From Papilionanthe hookeriana x Papilionanthe teres (Eukaryota > Streptophyta > Magnoliopsida > Asparagales > Orchidaceae): a stretch of DNA of 64,000 bases. Within the stretch, counting starts at the first letter, position 1; each line of letters opens with the position of its first letter. The stretch covers positions 43,054,540-43,118,539 of the forward strand of contig CM040432.1 in assembly GCA_022702705.1 (NCBI GenBank), written 5' to 3'. The position numbers and the translations under genes were made by a program. Of the stretch, positions 46,816-59,653 are shown one piece after another. Under the pieces are notes generated by a model, which did no database searches, was not told where the DNA came from, and was given only the letters and a program-made list of their open reading frames with translations.

Positions 46816-49800
46816 TGTTGACCTCATTTTTGATGAGGTATTCTCTTCTCTCTTTAGTACTTAGGATCTAGCCTTAGGCTTTTCCTTTGACTATCTTAGA
46901 GGACTAGAAGTGGAACCCACCCTTTAGAAGTTCATACACCTCTTGACTCCCTGCAAACCCCACAAGCTTGATTGTAGACCCCTAATCTCCTAGAGGGTTG
47001 AAATCAAATGTAAATGTTTAAAGGATGAGTTCCCTATAGAACTCTTTGGCCTTAGGACCACCCCGGGTGGCTTGGTCTGGTGATGGTTGACATACACACT
47101 CACTACACTCACACTCTACACTCTCACCACATACAATCCAAATCCTAAAACCACACCCATACCCAACTTGACCCCTTGACTCATGTAGGTAATTCATCTG
47201 GATGAACCTTAACCCCTAAGCCCCTAGCTAAGAGGGTTAGGAACAACATAGTGAATACCTCAAATGAGTCCCCTCATAGCTCATATAGGCTTAATATGAC
47301 TTCATGGCTCAACCAAAGTGATTCCATTTTGCTCAAATTTGATCAATCTTCATTCTTCCAAAATTTCAATTTTTTGGCCCTGGGGGCCGCACCAAACCTA
47401 CCAAATGCCCTCGGAACTACCCAAAATTTGCAAAATCACCTAAATTACCCAAAATTCCCCAAAACCATTCCTAAACATTTCCTCACAAATCAAATTGATC
47501 ATCCATAGCCAAAAATACCAAAAATTCCAAAATACCCCCCAATACCCTCCAAATACCCAAAATACCCCTCTTGACCCAAAAATCCAAAAATTCAGAAAAT
47601 TCCCAGAAAATTCCAGAAAATCCCAAATATTTCCAATTGCATTTTTTTCAACTACACTATGGCCCAATTTGGTCAATTTACCCCACTTTTACCAAAACCC
47701 CCAATTGAGACCATTTTTAACCCGTGAACCCAATGTCAAACCAAATCTACCCAATTGACCCCAATTTTGGCCCAATTCAATTCTAAACTTCAATTTAACA
47801 TCCAAAATATCAATCTAGACCAAATCCAAGTCCAATTTGATTGACATTTGGGTCAAATTTCACTTCTGACCTTAAGGCCCAATTTGGACCCATGACCCAA
47901 ACTTAGCCCAAACCAAACCAATTCAACTCCAATTGACCCCAAACCTTTCCTAGACCTTCCCTAACATCCCCAAAAATAAAATACTAACATAATTTGCCCA
48001 AAATTTGGACCCAAACCCTACTCAAATTCAACCCAAAACCAAAAAGCCCAATTTTGACCTAAACCCAAACTTAACCCAAATAAGCCCAAGTCCCAAAACC
48101 AAAACCCAACCAAAGTTAAAACCTCTTTGAAACACTCCCATAAACATTTCCCAAAATTAATTTTACATCAATTTCAACCCTAGCCCAACATTGGCCCAAA
48201 TTAACCCAATTTGACCTACATTGACCCATTTACCAAATCAATCCAAATTCAACCCAATTCAAACCCAAACCACCTCAAATTCATTTCAAATCACTCATGA
48301 AACATCCCTAAACCAAACCCAACAATTATTTGGCCCAAACTTCTACAAAATTTCCATCCATGAATTCATTCTTAAACCTAAAGGCTCATTCCCTTCTGCC
48401 TTCCTAAAAGCCCAAAGTCCATGACAAAGCCCACATGACAATCCTCTATTATCATCCATTTGATAAAACCATCTCCTAAGTTCTAAATCCTTGATGAAAT
48501 AATTTCAAATCAAGCCATATGCCAAGTCCCATCAAAACACCCCTAAATTACCAAAATTTCTAAAACCTTTTTTTATGTAAATGACCAAGCATTGTCCTAA
48601 GCGACATGGAGCCATGAGCAAGCCGTTTACAAGCCATATGAAGCCATGGAAGGTTTGACATGTTACCAAGCAATTAATGGCAAAAGGAGGGCCCCCTTTC
48701 CTAATCCTTCATTAAGCCTTTTTAACCATAACCATGTCACACACTAAACTATGCTTAGCCACCTCACCATGGATGGAGACTTCACCACCCCTTCCAAGCT
48801 GACCTAAATGATTCCCTCAGCTCAAAATCAGGTCTTGGGGAGGTGCACCAAGCCTATTTCCATGGATTAACCAAACCAAGCCCAAAATACACTCTTCCTC
48901 ATTCCATTCCAAGCCATCCTCTTTACACATGGCAAAGCTCAATTGCCTACACAATTGCCAACCCCTGACCCCCACTGGTCAAGATGGTGACCAGTGCCTG
49001 GCCGGCCAAGCACCAGGCTGCTGGAAAACACCATGGTCGAAAGCTCCATGTGAGCCAAAAAATTCATTTCTCCCTTGCTGACTTGTCTCAACCCAAATGG
49101 ACAGCATAGCTCTTCTTCTCCTCACCAGAGCAGCTGATCCCAAGCCTTAAACCCCCCTGGGAGGCCCTCCACCCTCTCCTATTTAAACACCACGTCCTCT
49201 CGGCCATGAGAGGTGCTGAACCAAACCTTACTGAAACCCTGCCAAAATCATCCCAGACTACTCTCTACACATAAAGAACTTGAACCCCACTGAAATCCCC
49301 CTGCCATTTCCTCTCTGTGAGCTCAATTTCAGAGTTGAAATTTAAGCTCAAAACCAGGACACTTCACCACAGTGAGCCAATCTCCAATTTGATTGGTCCT
49401 ACACCTTCACCAGACCAAGAGGAGAAGTTTCCCAGCAAAAGCCCCCTCATCAGGCCAGCCATTGCCTCCAGCCTCCAAGCTTTGTGATCGGGCTTGTTCG
49501 AAATCATACCTAGATAATTCACCAGGCCAAGGGACTTCATCTGGAGCTTGCTTAGACCCAATCGAATGTGACACAACTCTCAGATCGAAGCTTCACTTCT
49601 CTGAGCAAAGGTATGGATTCACTCTTCCTCCCGAGCTTCCAGAGATTCTCAATTTAGTTTGGGTCAATTTCAAAACATGTTTACTGTAAGGATGTGGTCG
49701 TCTCTTCAAGATGAATCAATAGAGCATAAGAACTCGAAAATCCGTTGAGAATCGAGTGAGAAATTAGGGTTAGAAGGTTGACGGTCAAAGGTTCACACCA

Positions 49801-52800
49801 GTCGTAGATGATGACTGGGAACCGTTGGATCGCGCGTGTATCGAGTGGACGGCCAGGATCGTGCTGGACGGAGAAATGGGACATGAACCGTGGGCCTTTT
49901 GGAGCTGCCGAGGATGGCGTGGCGCCGCGTGGATAAGTGGGAAAATAGGGATTTTTCTTATTTATTAAATACCCAGAACTTCAAAAATCCATAACTTTGT
50001 GTAGAAAACTCCTAGAAATAAAATAAAAATACCCTCTTGCTCAGTGAATAGTGGAGAATAATGTGGAAAAGAAATCCAGTAATTTTATTAAGTATTTTAT
50101 TTTTAATGATTTATTTACTCTCTGCACTATTTCAATTCTCTATGCATATAGGAAATTCACTATGGCATGAGACCATAGGGCTTTTGAAGCCTCTGAATTT
50201 GGGAACATTCCCTAAATTTCCAAGGTCAGAGGCCATCCCTATGAGAAGTTATTGATTTTTCAAGTTCATGTTACTGTTTAGAGTATTTTAATTCCAATAA
50301 TTAGCATGTTGACAAATAAATTGTAGAAAAATTTGGTGATGTTTCTTGTGACCAGAGGGACCTAGGAAAAATAAATTTTGAGTTAATTCACTTTGAACAA
50401 CCCTAATTGGCCTAAATACCCAAAATTGAACTTTAATTAATTAGGGTTAACCACTCATCAAATTAACTTAAAAATAATTCTCCACTGTCATCTAGGGATA
50501 GGAGAACACCACATAAAAATTTGAGATCAATTGGACTTGGTTAGCCCCACCAAATGGGTTAATTAAGCCCCATGAAGGAAATCAAAGTTTAAAAATTCAT
50601 AACTCACAAAATACTTTTCAAAATTTCACAAAAATGGTTTTGGAGCTTCTCTGTAATCAGAGGAACTTAGGAAAATTAAAATTATAATTTTCTAAAAAAG
50701 CTGTTTTTTGTCATTATTTTAATATTTTAAAAATTAAAAAATAATAAAAATCACAAAAATATTAAAAATCACCAAAATGTCATATTTTGAATTCTAAACA
50801 CTTAGGAATAAACCAAATATTTTTCTTAAGTCCCTAGGATAAGATATTGAATTTTAAAGGTTTAATGTATTCTTTTAATATTAAAAATGTATTTTTCAAC
50901 CTTTTCACTAAAATAATTCTAATAAAACAAAGAAAAATCAGAAAATTATGAAAATTGGTTCTCTGGTTTCCCTGATATCAGAGAGAGTTTTGAAAAATAT
51001 AAAATTCATTTTTCAACCTTTAATTTTATTTTAAAATTAATTAATACTCCAAAATTCAAAATAATTATAATAAATAAAATAAAATTCAAAAAATCACAAA
51101 ACTTTGTCCAAATGGTCCTCTGGTCATTAGGAGCCCCCATAATTTTTTTAAGAACATAAAATTTTCCTTGGTCATCTTATTGAATTTTCCTTGAAAATCC
51201 CTATTTTCCACAAAAAAAATAATTATATAAATAAATTAAATACAGAAAAATCAGATTTTCTCCTCTAGAGTCTTAATTGACATGTGAGTGAAGTCACAAA
51301 AAAATTTCAAATTCATTTAAGCTCAATTTAGTGAGTTATGGAATTATTAAGCTTGTAGGGCAAATTGATAATTAAAATTTTCAACCTCTAATTAAAATTT
51401 TAGGCTTAATAAAATGAAAGTGTAAAATAGTTGATCCTAATCTGATTTGGATGATTGATATTTAAATAATTAAAGGGTAGAAACCCATCAATAAATTTTA
51501 AGAATAAACCTTAATCAATCAATTAATTAAATTTGGAAGCTTAATAAAAATTGAGATTATTAAAATAGGAATATTATTTAAGAAGAAATTTATTCTTTAA
51601 TTTAAAAATCCCTAAATTAATCACTTCAATAATATTTAATTCCCAATTAAAATGATAATCCAAACTCAAGATTTAAAATACTAAAAGACTTAATCATTAA
51701 ATTAAATTAAAATTAAAATATTCAAACTAAATTAAATAAAAAATTTAATTAAATTAATACTTTAATAATTAAATTAAATCATCTTTAAAACTTAAAAAAT
51801 AAAATATTGAATTAAAATTAAAAAAATTTAAATTAAAATTTAAATTAAATTAAAATTAAAATTAAATTAAATTAAATTAAATTAAATTAAATTAAATTAA
51901 ATTGAAACATATTAAATTAAATTAAATTAAATAAAAAAAATCAAATTAAAATAAAATTAAAATGAAATTAAAAATTAAAATAAAATTAAAATTAAAACTA
52001 AACCAAATTAAATTAAATTAAATTAAATTAAATTAAATTAAAAAAAAATAATAATAAAAATAAATATAATAAAAATTAAATTAAAAATAAAAATCAAAAC
52101 TAAATCAAAATTAAAATTAAAATTAGAATTAAGTCAAATTAAATAAAATTAAATTAAATTGAATTAAATAAAATTGAATTAAACATAACATCACTTAAGA
52201 CAAAAAGAATTCAAAATAAATTTAAAACGACTTAAACACTATTCCAAACTTAAACCCATTAATAAAAAATTAAATTAAATCACAAATCACTAAAACATTA
52301 ATTTGCCCTTAAAAGCTCTTGTTATCATAACTCCTAAATGGAGTATTAGGAGAAGTGTCACTTCATTCATAGGATATTCAAACATCCTAGTTCACTAAGC
52401 AAAAGAACAAAACTTAATTAAACCTCGGGTGATTACTTCACCTGATTAATTAAATTCTCTTGGACTTGAAATAATCCTAGAAGTATTGAGAAGATGTTTA
52501 AGACTCGTCTTAAGAACTTCCTCAATATGATAGGAGGTTTATAAGAACAATTGAACTTAATTGTTCTTTGATGAAGAAAATCATCCTTAAACCAAAATAC
52601 AAGAACTTAGACGTCATAGGAGATGACTAGCTATAGGATTAGGACTTTGATAGACAACCAAAACCTTTCCCTTTAGCTTCACCTAGGTACTTGTTGAAAT
52701 ACTTAAATGCCTTAACATGTGTTTTAAGTGCAGCTTGGGATGACGCGAAGACCCTCCAGGTACGCTTTTATTTTATTGCAATTTACTTTATTGCAAATGC

Positions 52801-54291
52801 ATTTTACATTTCTTGCATGATAACCAACTGTTGCATGAAAACTAAAACCATTAGGATAGTTCCTGAACTGAAACCAAAACTAAATTAAAAGTCATTGCAA
52901 AATAGAATTCACCGCCACAACATTTCAAAATATAAAACAACTCAAAATTTAATCATAAACAGAACAACAAAACTACAATTGCAACTAAATTAAAACGTAT
53001 CGTTGAATGATCGGGAATACCTCGGATGATGTAACCCACGTGTTGCTAACGGGATTTCCCATGGTCTAAATGAAGGTGTGGAACTCATTCAGTTGAGTTT
53101 AGCAAATTCATCTGGACTAAGTGAATTCAATGAAAATAACGGTGCCGGGATGACGGAACCGTGGGATCTTAATCGGTTCTGTTATAATTAACTTTAAGAT
53201 TTGTTTTAATTAAAATATTAAAAACACTTGGATTTTAAGATTTCTAAACCAAAAAACTTCTCTCATCTCCTGATTTATGACTTCTAAAACTAAACCTCTG
53301 CAACAACAAGGAGCTCGGAGCATGGTGGGCAGCATGGCCATCGTCATCAACAAAACTCGGGTCTACTTCAGCAAAACCTTTCCTAGAATTAAATAACCAA
53401 GCCATAGGATTTCGAGGTAGCTTGCTTAGTGCAACATAAATCCTCAACTCTTCGTTAGGCATTTGCATGATCATATCATGTAAATTAAGCCCTAACAGCC
53501 TTAGGACTTCGAGGTAGTCGTTCGGTACGACAAAAACCCACACATCTTCGAGGCTATTTGTTTGATTATGTCATATGAATATAAGTCCTAATTAATTAAA
53601 ATTGGCAAGATTGAAATATCAAATAATATTAGGATTTTCTTAAGACTGAGCCACACAATGGGATAGTCTGGGAAGTTGCCAAGATTCTTCTTGGATCCTC
53701 AGCTTCTCCTACTTCTCTTCCTTTGGATCCTCAAAAATAAATTGTTCCAAATTTTGAGTCATTCCATTTTGAATTTCCAAAATCCAATCCTTTGAAAACC
53801 TTAAACTTTGAAATTCTTGAGAGCAAAACCACTAATCATTATCGAGAGTTTTCTTAAAAAATTCACTTCATTTAAGATGTAATTAACTATATGGGCTTGC
53901 TCTTATAAGGAACTTTAAGAACACAGGTAATATAAACCCTGCTTAATTCATTTATATTAAGCAGGGGAACTTGTCGTCTTATAAAATTGGTTCGTAGACC
54001 AAACAGATGTCACAAATCTTCTAGTTTATTTAACCGAGCGCCATCATCAAGCAGTGTGTCTACTCTCCAGGATAGATATACAATTTGTGGTGCGGTGCTC
54101 GTTTATATAAACTATTCGGGATGTGAGATTAGTTTGATTTCATATCTTAAAATTTTTAAATTTAAAATTATTTTCAAAATCAAATACTACTTTCCAAATT
54201 AATTATTTAAATTAAATTAAAAATTCGATGACAATTTCTGTAGGCGACCTCTTTTCAAAAATACAACATTCAGCCTTAAAATATGCCGACA
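46816..54291 (+). repeat. 3' LTR of element C
   Basis: About 7476 bp, TGTTGACC...GCCGACA. Collinear with 27352-34871. Visible indels: a 17-bp block near 48840-48860 missing from the 5' LTR (near 29375), and about 50 bp missing near 49895 relative to 30415-30465. TATA-like box at 49190-49197; mini-exon ATG at 52740-52742 and donor GT at 52760-52761 with full CAG/GT context. AT tract 51690-52190. No genes recognised. Confidence 0.92.
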
Positions 54292-55150
54292 AACTTCTTT
54301 AGTAATAAATAACAAGGAATTAGACCTTGAGGTAGTTAGCCTAGTGCAACATAAACATATCTTTATATGTTTAGGCTTTTACACCTCATGTAGTATAAGC
54401 CCTAACTCGTCTTAGGATATCGAGGTTGTCATCTGATATCACATGAATCCTTCTATCTTTCAGGCTATTCACATGATCCGTATCAAGAAAATGTAAGTCA
54501 TAAATAAAAAATTGGCACAATGAAATATTAATTAGATATCTCAAATAGAATCCAAAAAATATGATAGTTTGGGAAATCAACAAGATTCTTCATGGAGCTA
54601 TGTTTTTCCCAAGCCTTCTCTCCCTTTGGGTTCTTGCAATAACTCTTCCAAAATTGAGCAATTCACCTATTAGATTTCCTATTACCACATTTTCTTGAAG
54701 ATCCTACCTTTTGGAAAGTCATCAAAATAATATTTTTTGATCTAAATCAAGGGTTTTCTTAGGTGACCTCGGTTATCTAAGATTTAATTAACTATAGAGG
54801 CTTTCCGTTATAGGAATCTTAAAGACCTAGATTAATATAAACTCTATCTAATTGGTTCATGTTAGATAGGGAAAATTTTTTGTCAACATAAAGATTTGCA
54901 AACCAAATGGATGTCATGGACATTCTTTAGCTTAATTGATCAGGTCACACTGCCAAGCAATGTATCTATTCTTCGGGATATATACATGGCTTGTGGTGCA
55001 CTACTTGTTTTTTTAAACTATTGCATAAATGAGATTGGTTTAATTTCATATTTTCAAATTAAAAAATTATATTTCCTAAATTATATATATTAAATTAAAT
55101 CTATTTTAAATCAGGCATCAGGATACTCTTTCTGGCAACCAACAACTTCT
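54292..55150 (+). repeat. Old Tat/Ogre-like LTR D, right part
   Basis: Continues the D LTR after the C insertion. It holds both copies of the diverged 98-bp tandem pair (about 54320-54500) and the end of U5. The LTR end is near 55145-55150 but decayed, so the exact terminus is uncertain. Confidence 0.75.
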
Positions 55151-55426
55151 AAATCTTTAACGGGCGACAGTAGAGATCTCAAATAATTATTTCTTTAAAT
55201 TTTTAAAAGATTCTTAAGTGAGACAAATTATAAATATTTTTGAAATGAATAAAAAATTATATATCCTAGCTAAAGTACTAAATATTCTTACACAGCATTT
55301 CTATCCTAATTTATTGAAAATTTTTCTAAGGTTTCACTATCACATTTATGGAATAAATCTATAGTCATCTTTAATGAAACCCAATACCCTATGTTATAAA
55401 ATTTTTACATAGTAAAAAGGTTACTT
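55151..55426 (+). mobile_element. Decayed PBS and internal remnant of element D
   Basis: GGGCGAC followed by GAGATCT at about 55162-55180 resembles a broken tRNA-Arg-type PBS and start of leader (C has TGGCGACTCC...GGGATCT). The rest is AT-rich without recognisable coding sequence. If correct, D is a 5' LTR whose internal part was lost. The boundary with the Athila-type sequence that follows lies before 55427. Confidence 0.45.
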
Positions 55427-55915
55427 GATGACAAGTAATGTTTAAGTTTGGAAGAATTGACACGCCTTAAAATTACCTATTTTATATGTACATTTTATGC
55501 TCATTTTTAAGGATATTATGCTTTAATGAAATGTATTTTGTGTCTTTTTTATTTCTGGTGCAAGAAAAGGAATTTAAGTGAAAAATAAGCAAAAAATGAA
55601 TGAAAAAGAAGCCAAATGGAGCAGAAAGTAATCTAGTGCCTAGACACCAAATCTGGCGTCAAGATGCTAAATCTGGCGCCTAGACACTAAATCTGGCACC
55701 TAGACGTCAAATCTGGCTCCTAAGCACTAAGTAGTTAAGGACAGCTTTTGGATGGCTAGAGCCTAGGAGCCATAGTTGGGCACCTTGCATAGTGCCCCTA
55801 GTGTGAAAGTGATTCTAAAAAAATTCATTTGTTAACCACAGCCGCTGAATGTAAAATTTGTCAAAATTTTAACCATCTTTTGTAATATAAATATCTGTAT
55901 AATTGTGGGCCAGGT
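55427..55915 (+). mobile_element. Athila-type LTR fragment F with PPT flank
   Basis: ACAAGTAATGTTTAAGTTTGG (from 55431) and the bases up to 55457 match the PPT flank of Athila-like elements. The LTR starts at 55458 (TGACACGCC...) and runs about 460 bp with the usual Athila wording, such as TTTAATGAAATGTATTTTGTG near 55512-55532. It is therefore the start of a 3' LTR. It ends where minus-strand pol sequence (G) begins, near 55915. Confidence 0.65.
55640..55735. repeat. 20-bp tandem repeat in Athila-type LTR F
   Basis: Four full units of 20 bp starting at 55640, 55660, 55680 and 55700, plus a partial unit at 55720. Consensus CTAGACACTAAATCTGGCGC. GC-rich repeats or palindromes in this part of U3 are common in Athila-type LTRs. 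Confidence 0.85.
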
Positions 55916-57100
55916 CATACTGTAGTTAACTTGAGCCTCATTTTGGGTCTTACTAAACCTAAGACTGACATTATGGCATAATCTGTTGCATCATACATTA
56001 ACTTAAATGGGCTTTCCCAATGAAGTGAGACAATGATATGTGTAGTGACTAATTTTTCTTTTAATGTATTAAGGCAGTTAAATACTCCTGATGAAAATCC
56101 AATAGGAACTCTTTTCTAATAGATAGCATAAAGGTTTAATTATTTTGGAAAAATCATGAATGTATCACTGATAGAATCCAACATGTCACAAGAAACTTCA
56201 AGCTCCCCATAATGAAGTGGGTGGCCAATGTTTTTCTATCACTTGTATTTTAACTAGATCTATTTCCATACTTTTTTCGAAAACTTTATGTCATCACACA
56301 ATTCATTAAAAAATCATAAACTAACACTTTCCCATATTGATAACCAAATTGGTTTCCTCACGTCTTCTTAGTACTTTGTCCAGCTGCTCCACGCAAGAAT
56401 CAAATGAAGGACAAAATATTAAAAAATTGTTCATGAATACTTCAATTCCATTCTCAATAAGGTAAAAGAATAGTGGTATAATGCAACGCTGAAATGCTAC
56501 AAGTGCAATACATATTCCAAAGGGCCTCCTCCTAAAAGAAAAGGTCCCATAAGGACTGGTGAATGTAGTCTCGTTCTTCTGTTCAAGAGCAATAACAATC
56601 TAATGGTATCATAAATACCAATCTAAAATGCATAAATATGGTTGGCCAGCTAGCCAGTCTATTATTTGATCAAAAAAGAGAAAAATAAAATGATCTTCAT
56701 GAAGGCTAAGTTTAATTTCTATAATAAATATATATACGCCACCCAGTGACATGTCTAGTTGGGATCAATTCATTTTGTTCATTTACTAGCATAAGCACTC
56801 TCCTTTTCTTAGGAACACATTGAATTGGGCTAATCTATTTACTATTTGAAATGTGATTAATAATAGCTGCATCTATCCACTTAACTAGTCCTTCTTAATG
56901 ACTTCTTTCATGACAGGGTATAATCTCCTTGGAGGATCTGTTGTAGGTTTATGACTTTCCTCCATAAGGATCCTATGCATACATATTGAAGGACCAATCC
57001 TCTTTATGTCTGCTAGGTTCCATCCAAATGCTTTAATGTTCCTTAGAACACTTATCAGCTTTTCCTCTTGCTCAATGCTCATTTATGAGGATATGATTAC
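55916..57100 (-). pseudogene. Athila-type reverse transcriptase/RNase H remnant (G)
   Basis: Minus-strand translation gives pieces of Athila RT. The frame 56885-57082 has A-D-I-K...P-S-I-C-M-H-R-I-L, the approach to RT. A catalytic box reading I-E-V-F-M-N-N-F is at about 56420-56443, where the two catalytic Asp codons are Asn (56426-56431). Near 55960-56130 lies the RT end and RNase H start with L-M-Y-D-A-T-D-Y-A. Stops and gaps are many. It ends against F near 55915, so the rest of RNase H and integrase are missing. Confidence 0.8.
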
Positions 57101-57487
57101 AAACATTGTTTATAACTTCACCAAGTAAGCATACTTCAAAATTATGGGAGCACTTTCATCTCAAATTCAATGGGTTACTCAAGAAAAGGCATCAGAGGTT
57201 TTAATTTTTTATTTGTAGCCAATGACTCAAATCTCTACTTACAAATCCTTTGATTATCCTCTACCGATGGAGCTTATTCATCCTAAAGAATCAGTTATAT
57301 CATTCTCGAGCAAACTTTGCTCCACTAGTTTACCTTCACAACACTCCACAAATTGGTCACTCTATAGTTGATCTATTAGATCCATCCTTAAACATTAATT
57401 CTCATTACAATCATAATTTAATTTCATATAATTTAGAACATTAAAAGGTATCTCTTGATCATTCACTATCATAGTCAAATCTCCCTT

Positions 57488-57775
57488 CTACACATCAGTC
57501 AAAGCTCTGCTAGTGTCCATGAATGGTCTGCCTAATATGATGGGGATCTCATTATCTTTCTCCATGTATAATACAATAAAATCAAAAGAGAAGATAAATT
57601 TATCCACATTCATAAGGACATTCTCTATAACCCCACTGAGATAAGTGATCGAATGATCAGTAAGATGAAGGGTTATAGTGGTAGAAGACACCTCTCACAA
57701 TCTTAACCTCTTGAAAATTGACAATGACATGATGTAGTACTAGCACCTAAATTGAATAATGCTTCTGATCAGGGT
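57488..57775 (-). pseudogene. Athila-type aspartic protease remnant (G)
   Basis: The frame 57488-57691 (minus) contains the typical Athila sequence around I-I-L-G-R-P-F-M. The active site just upstream (about 57740-57765) reads N-L-G-A-S, with Asn for the catalytic Asp. The protease start lies almost directly against LTR-like sequence near 57775, so gag is missing. Between protease and RT (57083-57487) is decayed polyprotein without clear domains. Confidence 0.78.
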
Positions 57776-59198
57776 TGCCTTAGAATAAGTTTTTGAAAAG
57801 TATTTTTAGTTCAGTCACAAAGTATAATTAGTCTAATAAAAAAGCGGCCAATCTATACACAAGTAAACATATTGCTCAAGTAATACACGGCTCTAGGAGA
57901 GTCCTTGTTATCGATCCCACTGGGAGGAAGCAAACCTTAAAGCATAGCACAAAAATCCAATATTCAAATTTGCAATACACTTAAAGTAAATACTAAAGTT
58001 GCTAAAGTTTAACGATTCTAGTGATTTTAAGATCACTAAAGTTCTTTACAAACTCAAACTAAAGTTAACTACTACTATAATAAGTTTTGTATTGCAAGGT
58101 ACAAATTTCGAGAAATTGTCTGCCCCCTTATAATGTTGTTATAGTGAGTGAATGATAAATATTAGTAAAATCTTGTGTTGTGTCAAATAGAAACATACAT
58201 GTTCTTTACCCTCTTCCGATTGCTATAAAGAACATTGGCTAGTCCTAGGTTTAGTCCCTAAATCCATTGTTAGGCTGGGAGGATACTGGCTCTCACTCCA
58301 GAGCTCCCACTTCCCTTCGCCTGAAGGCTAACTCTCGCTTTAGTTTCCAAACACTATGAACGAATTTGGGATTTTAGTCTGTCGCCCTAAAATCTTGAGT
58401 TCTACGTCTAATAAATTGTATTTCTCTAATTTTTTTGACCCAAAAACCCCATGAACTACATCACTCATTCATGGACATTGAATGTAATCTTCACTTTTCT
58501 TGTAGAAACCATAATCCTTAAGGATCATCTGTTTCACAACATATTTTAACAATTCAAATAGCTAGATCGAAAAGTAAATGAAGTACGAAGTAAAAAATCA
58601 TCACAATTTCTTAACATTCATATGGCACATCGAATCTAAACCATCACTTCACCATATATCATTGTTAGGAGAAAAACGAAGAAGTCTACTTAGAATTCAT
58701 TACAAAGATACGACAAAAAAAAGATTTTATATATTTAAAAGCAAAGTCATACAAATAATAAGAAGTAAATACAACTTATCTCAATTTCTTCCCCAAGAAA
58801 ATCCCTTGAAGTTCCTTTGAATCTCCTTCTCTCTTCACAACAACACACAATTCTCTCTTAGAATAGTAGGGAAGAAGCAATCTCTCACTTTCCCTCTCCT
58901 TCTACAACTCTTTTGAGAAGAATCCCTCACAAAACAATACTTTTACACCAAACCTAGACTCTAAACTCTCTACAAACACTTCTTCTCAACTTACAAACTA
59001 ATTTTCTTCACTCTCTCCACTACATCTCCTTTCTTCCCCTTTTCGCTCCAAATTCATTCCTTTTTTACTTCTCTTTGCTCCAATTCCTAAAATCATCATA
59101 CCTGTAGCAAAACATGAAATATATTTTCCTTTAAAGTGCAATTTCACCAGAAATGAGCAAAATATATATGAAAAATCAAATATATTTTTGGTGCATCA
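57776..59198 (-). repeat. Athila-type LTR in minus orientation (G)
   Basis: Reverse complement of the same LTR type as E. Its first bases are the complement of 59198 (TGATGCACC), followed by an A/T-rich part and a mention of TGCACTTTAA as in E. Its far end (57840-57960) matches the E LTR end (CCC(A/T)GTGGG..CGATA; GTATACTTG). About 1.4 kb against 1.8 kb in E. With the protease and RT downstream on the same strand it is probably their 5' LTR, with gag deleted. Short ORFs inside are chance. Confidence 0.7.
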
Positions 59199-59653
59199 AA
59201 ATCCACCAAACCTAACTATTACTTGTCTTCAATTAATCCTTTTACAACATAAAAATATGACTCTTAGTAGTGAACTTTACTTAAAGAATACTGTTATTTT
59301 TTATTTAAATGAATATAATTGCAAGAATTTTAGAAAGATTTTCAATAACTTAGATCAAAACTATAGGTGTAAAAACATTTAGTAATCAGGTCTAAGAGCT
59401 CTAGTCTCTTATTCATTTCAAGAACAACCATCATTTTTCATATTAAGGGTGCTTTGGAGGATCACTTGAAAAAGAAGCTCATGAGAACTCTATTAGTAAG
59501 GATGCTAATACTTAAATATAAATTCATAAATGTAACTAAGCTCTTCTCTTAAGTTGATTCGGGTGAAGCCAATTTTTAATTAGACATTTCCACTAGCTTC
59601 TCCTCACACATATTTTCTTTTTCTTTATTTTTTGTTTTCTTTTCGGGATTGCT
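59199..59653. other. Unassigned segment between opposing Athila-type LTRs
   Basis: About 455 bp, AT-rich, no ORF of note and no match I recognise. It separates the minus LTR of G from the plus LTR of E and may be host DNA or the remains of another insertion. Confidence 0.4.

Larger units (their letters stand above)
27352..54291 (+). mobile_element. Element C: complete 26.9-kb Tat/Ogre-like retrotransposon with AlkB ORF
   Basis: Two collinear LTRs of about 7.5 kb (27352-34871 and 46816-54291) enclose PBS, leader, ORF1, gag, protease, RT, RNase H, archaeal-type RNase H, integrase, AlkB ORF, a tandem array and the PPT. Flanks are ATCTT (27347-27351) and AACTT (54292-54296), a likely 5-bp target duplication with one later change. 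Removing C and one flank restores alignment of the surrounding D LTR to the C LTR. Stops and shifts in gag-pol make it non-autonomous now. LTR copies differ by point changes and a few indels (a few percent by eye in sampled blocks, not computed), so insertion is not very recent. Confidence 0.93.

Noticed and set aside
57776..59198. Separate unknown repeat
   Set aside because: Its reverse complement follows the start and end of the Athila-type LTR E, so it is a minus-oriented LTR.
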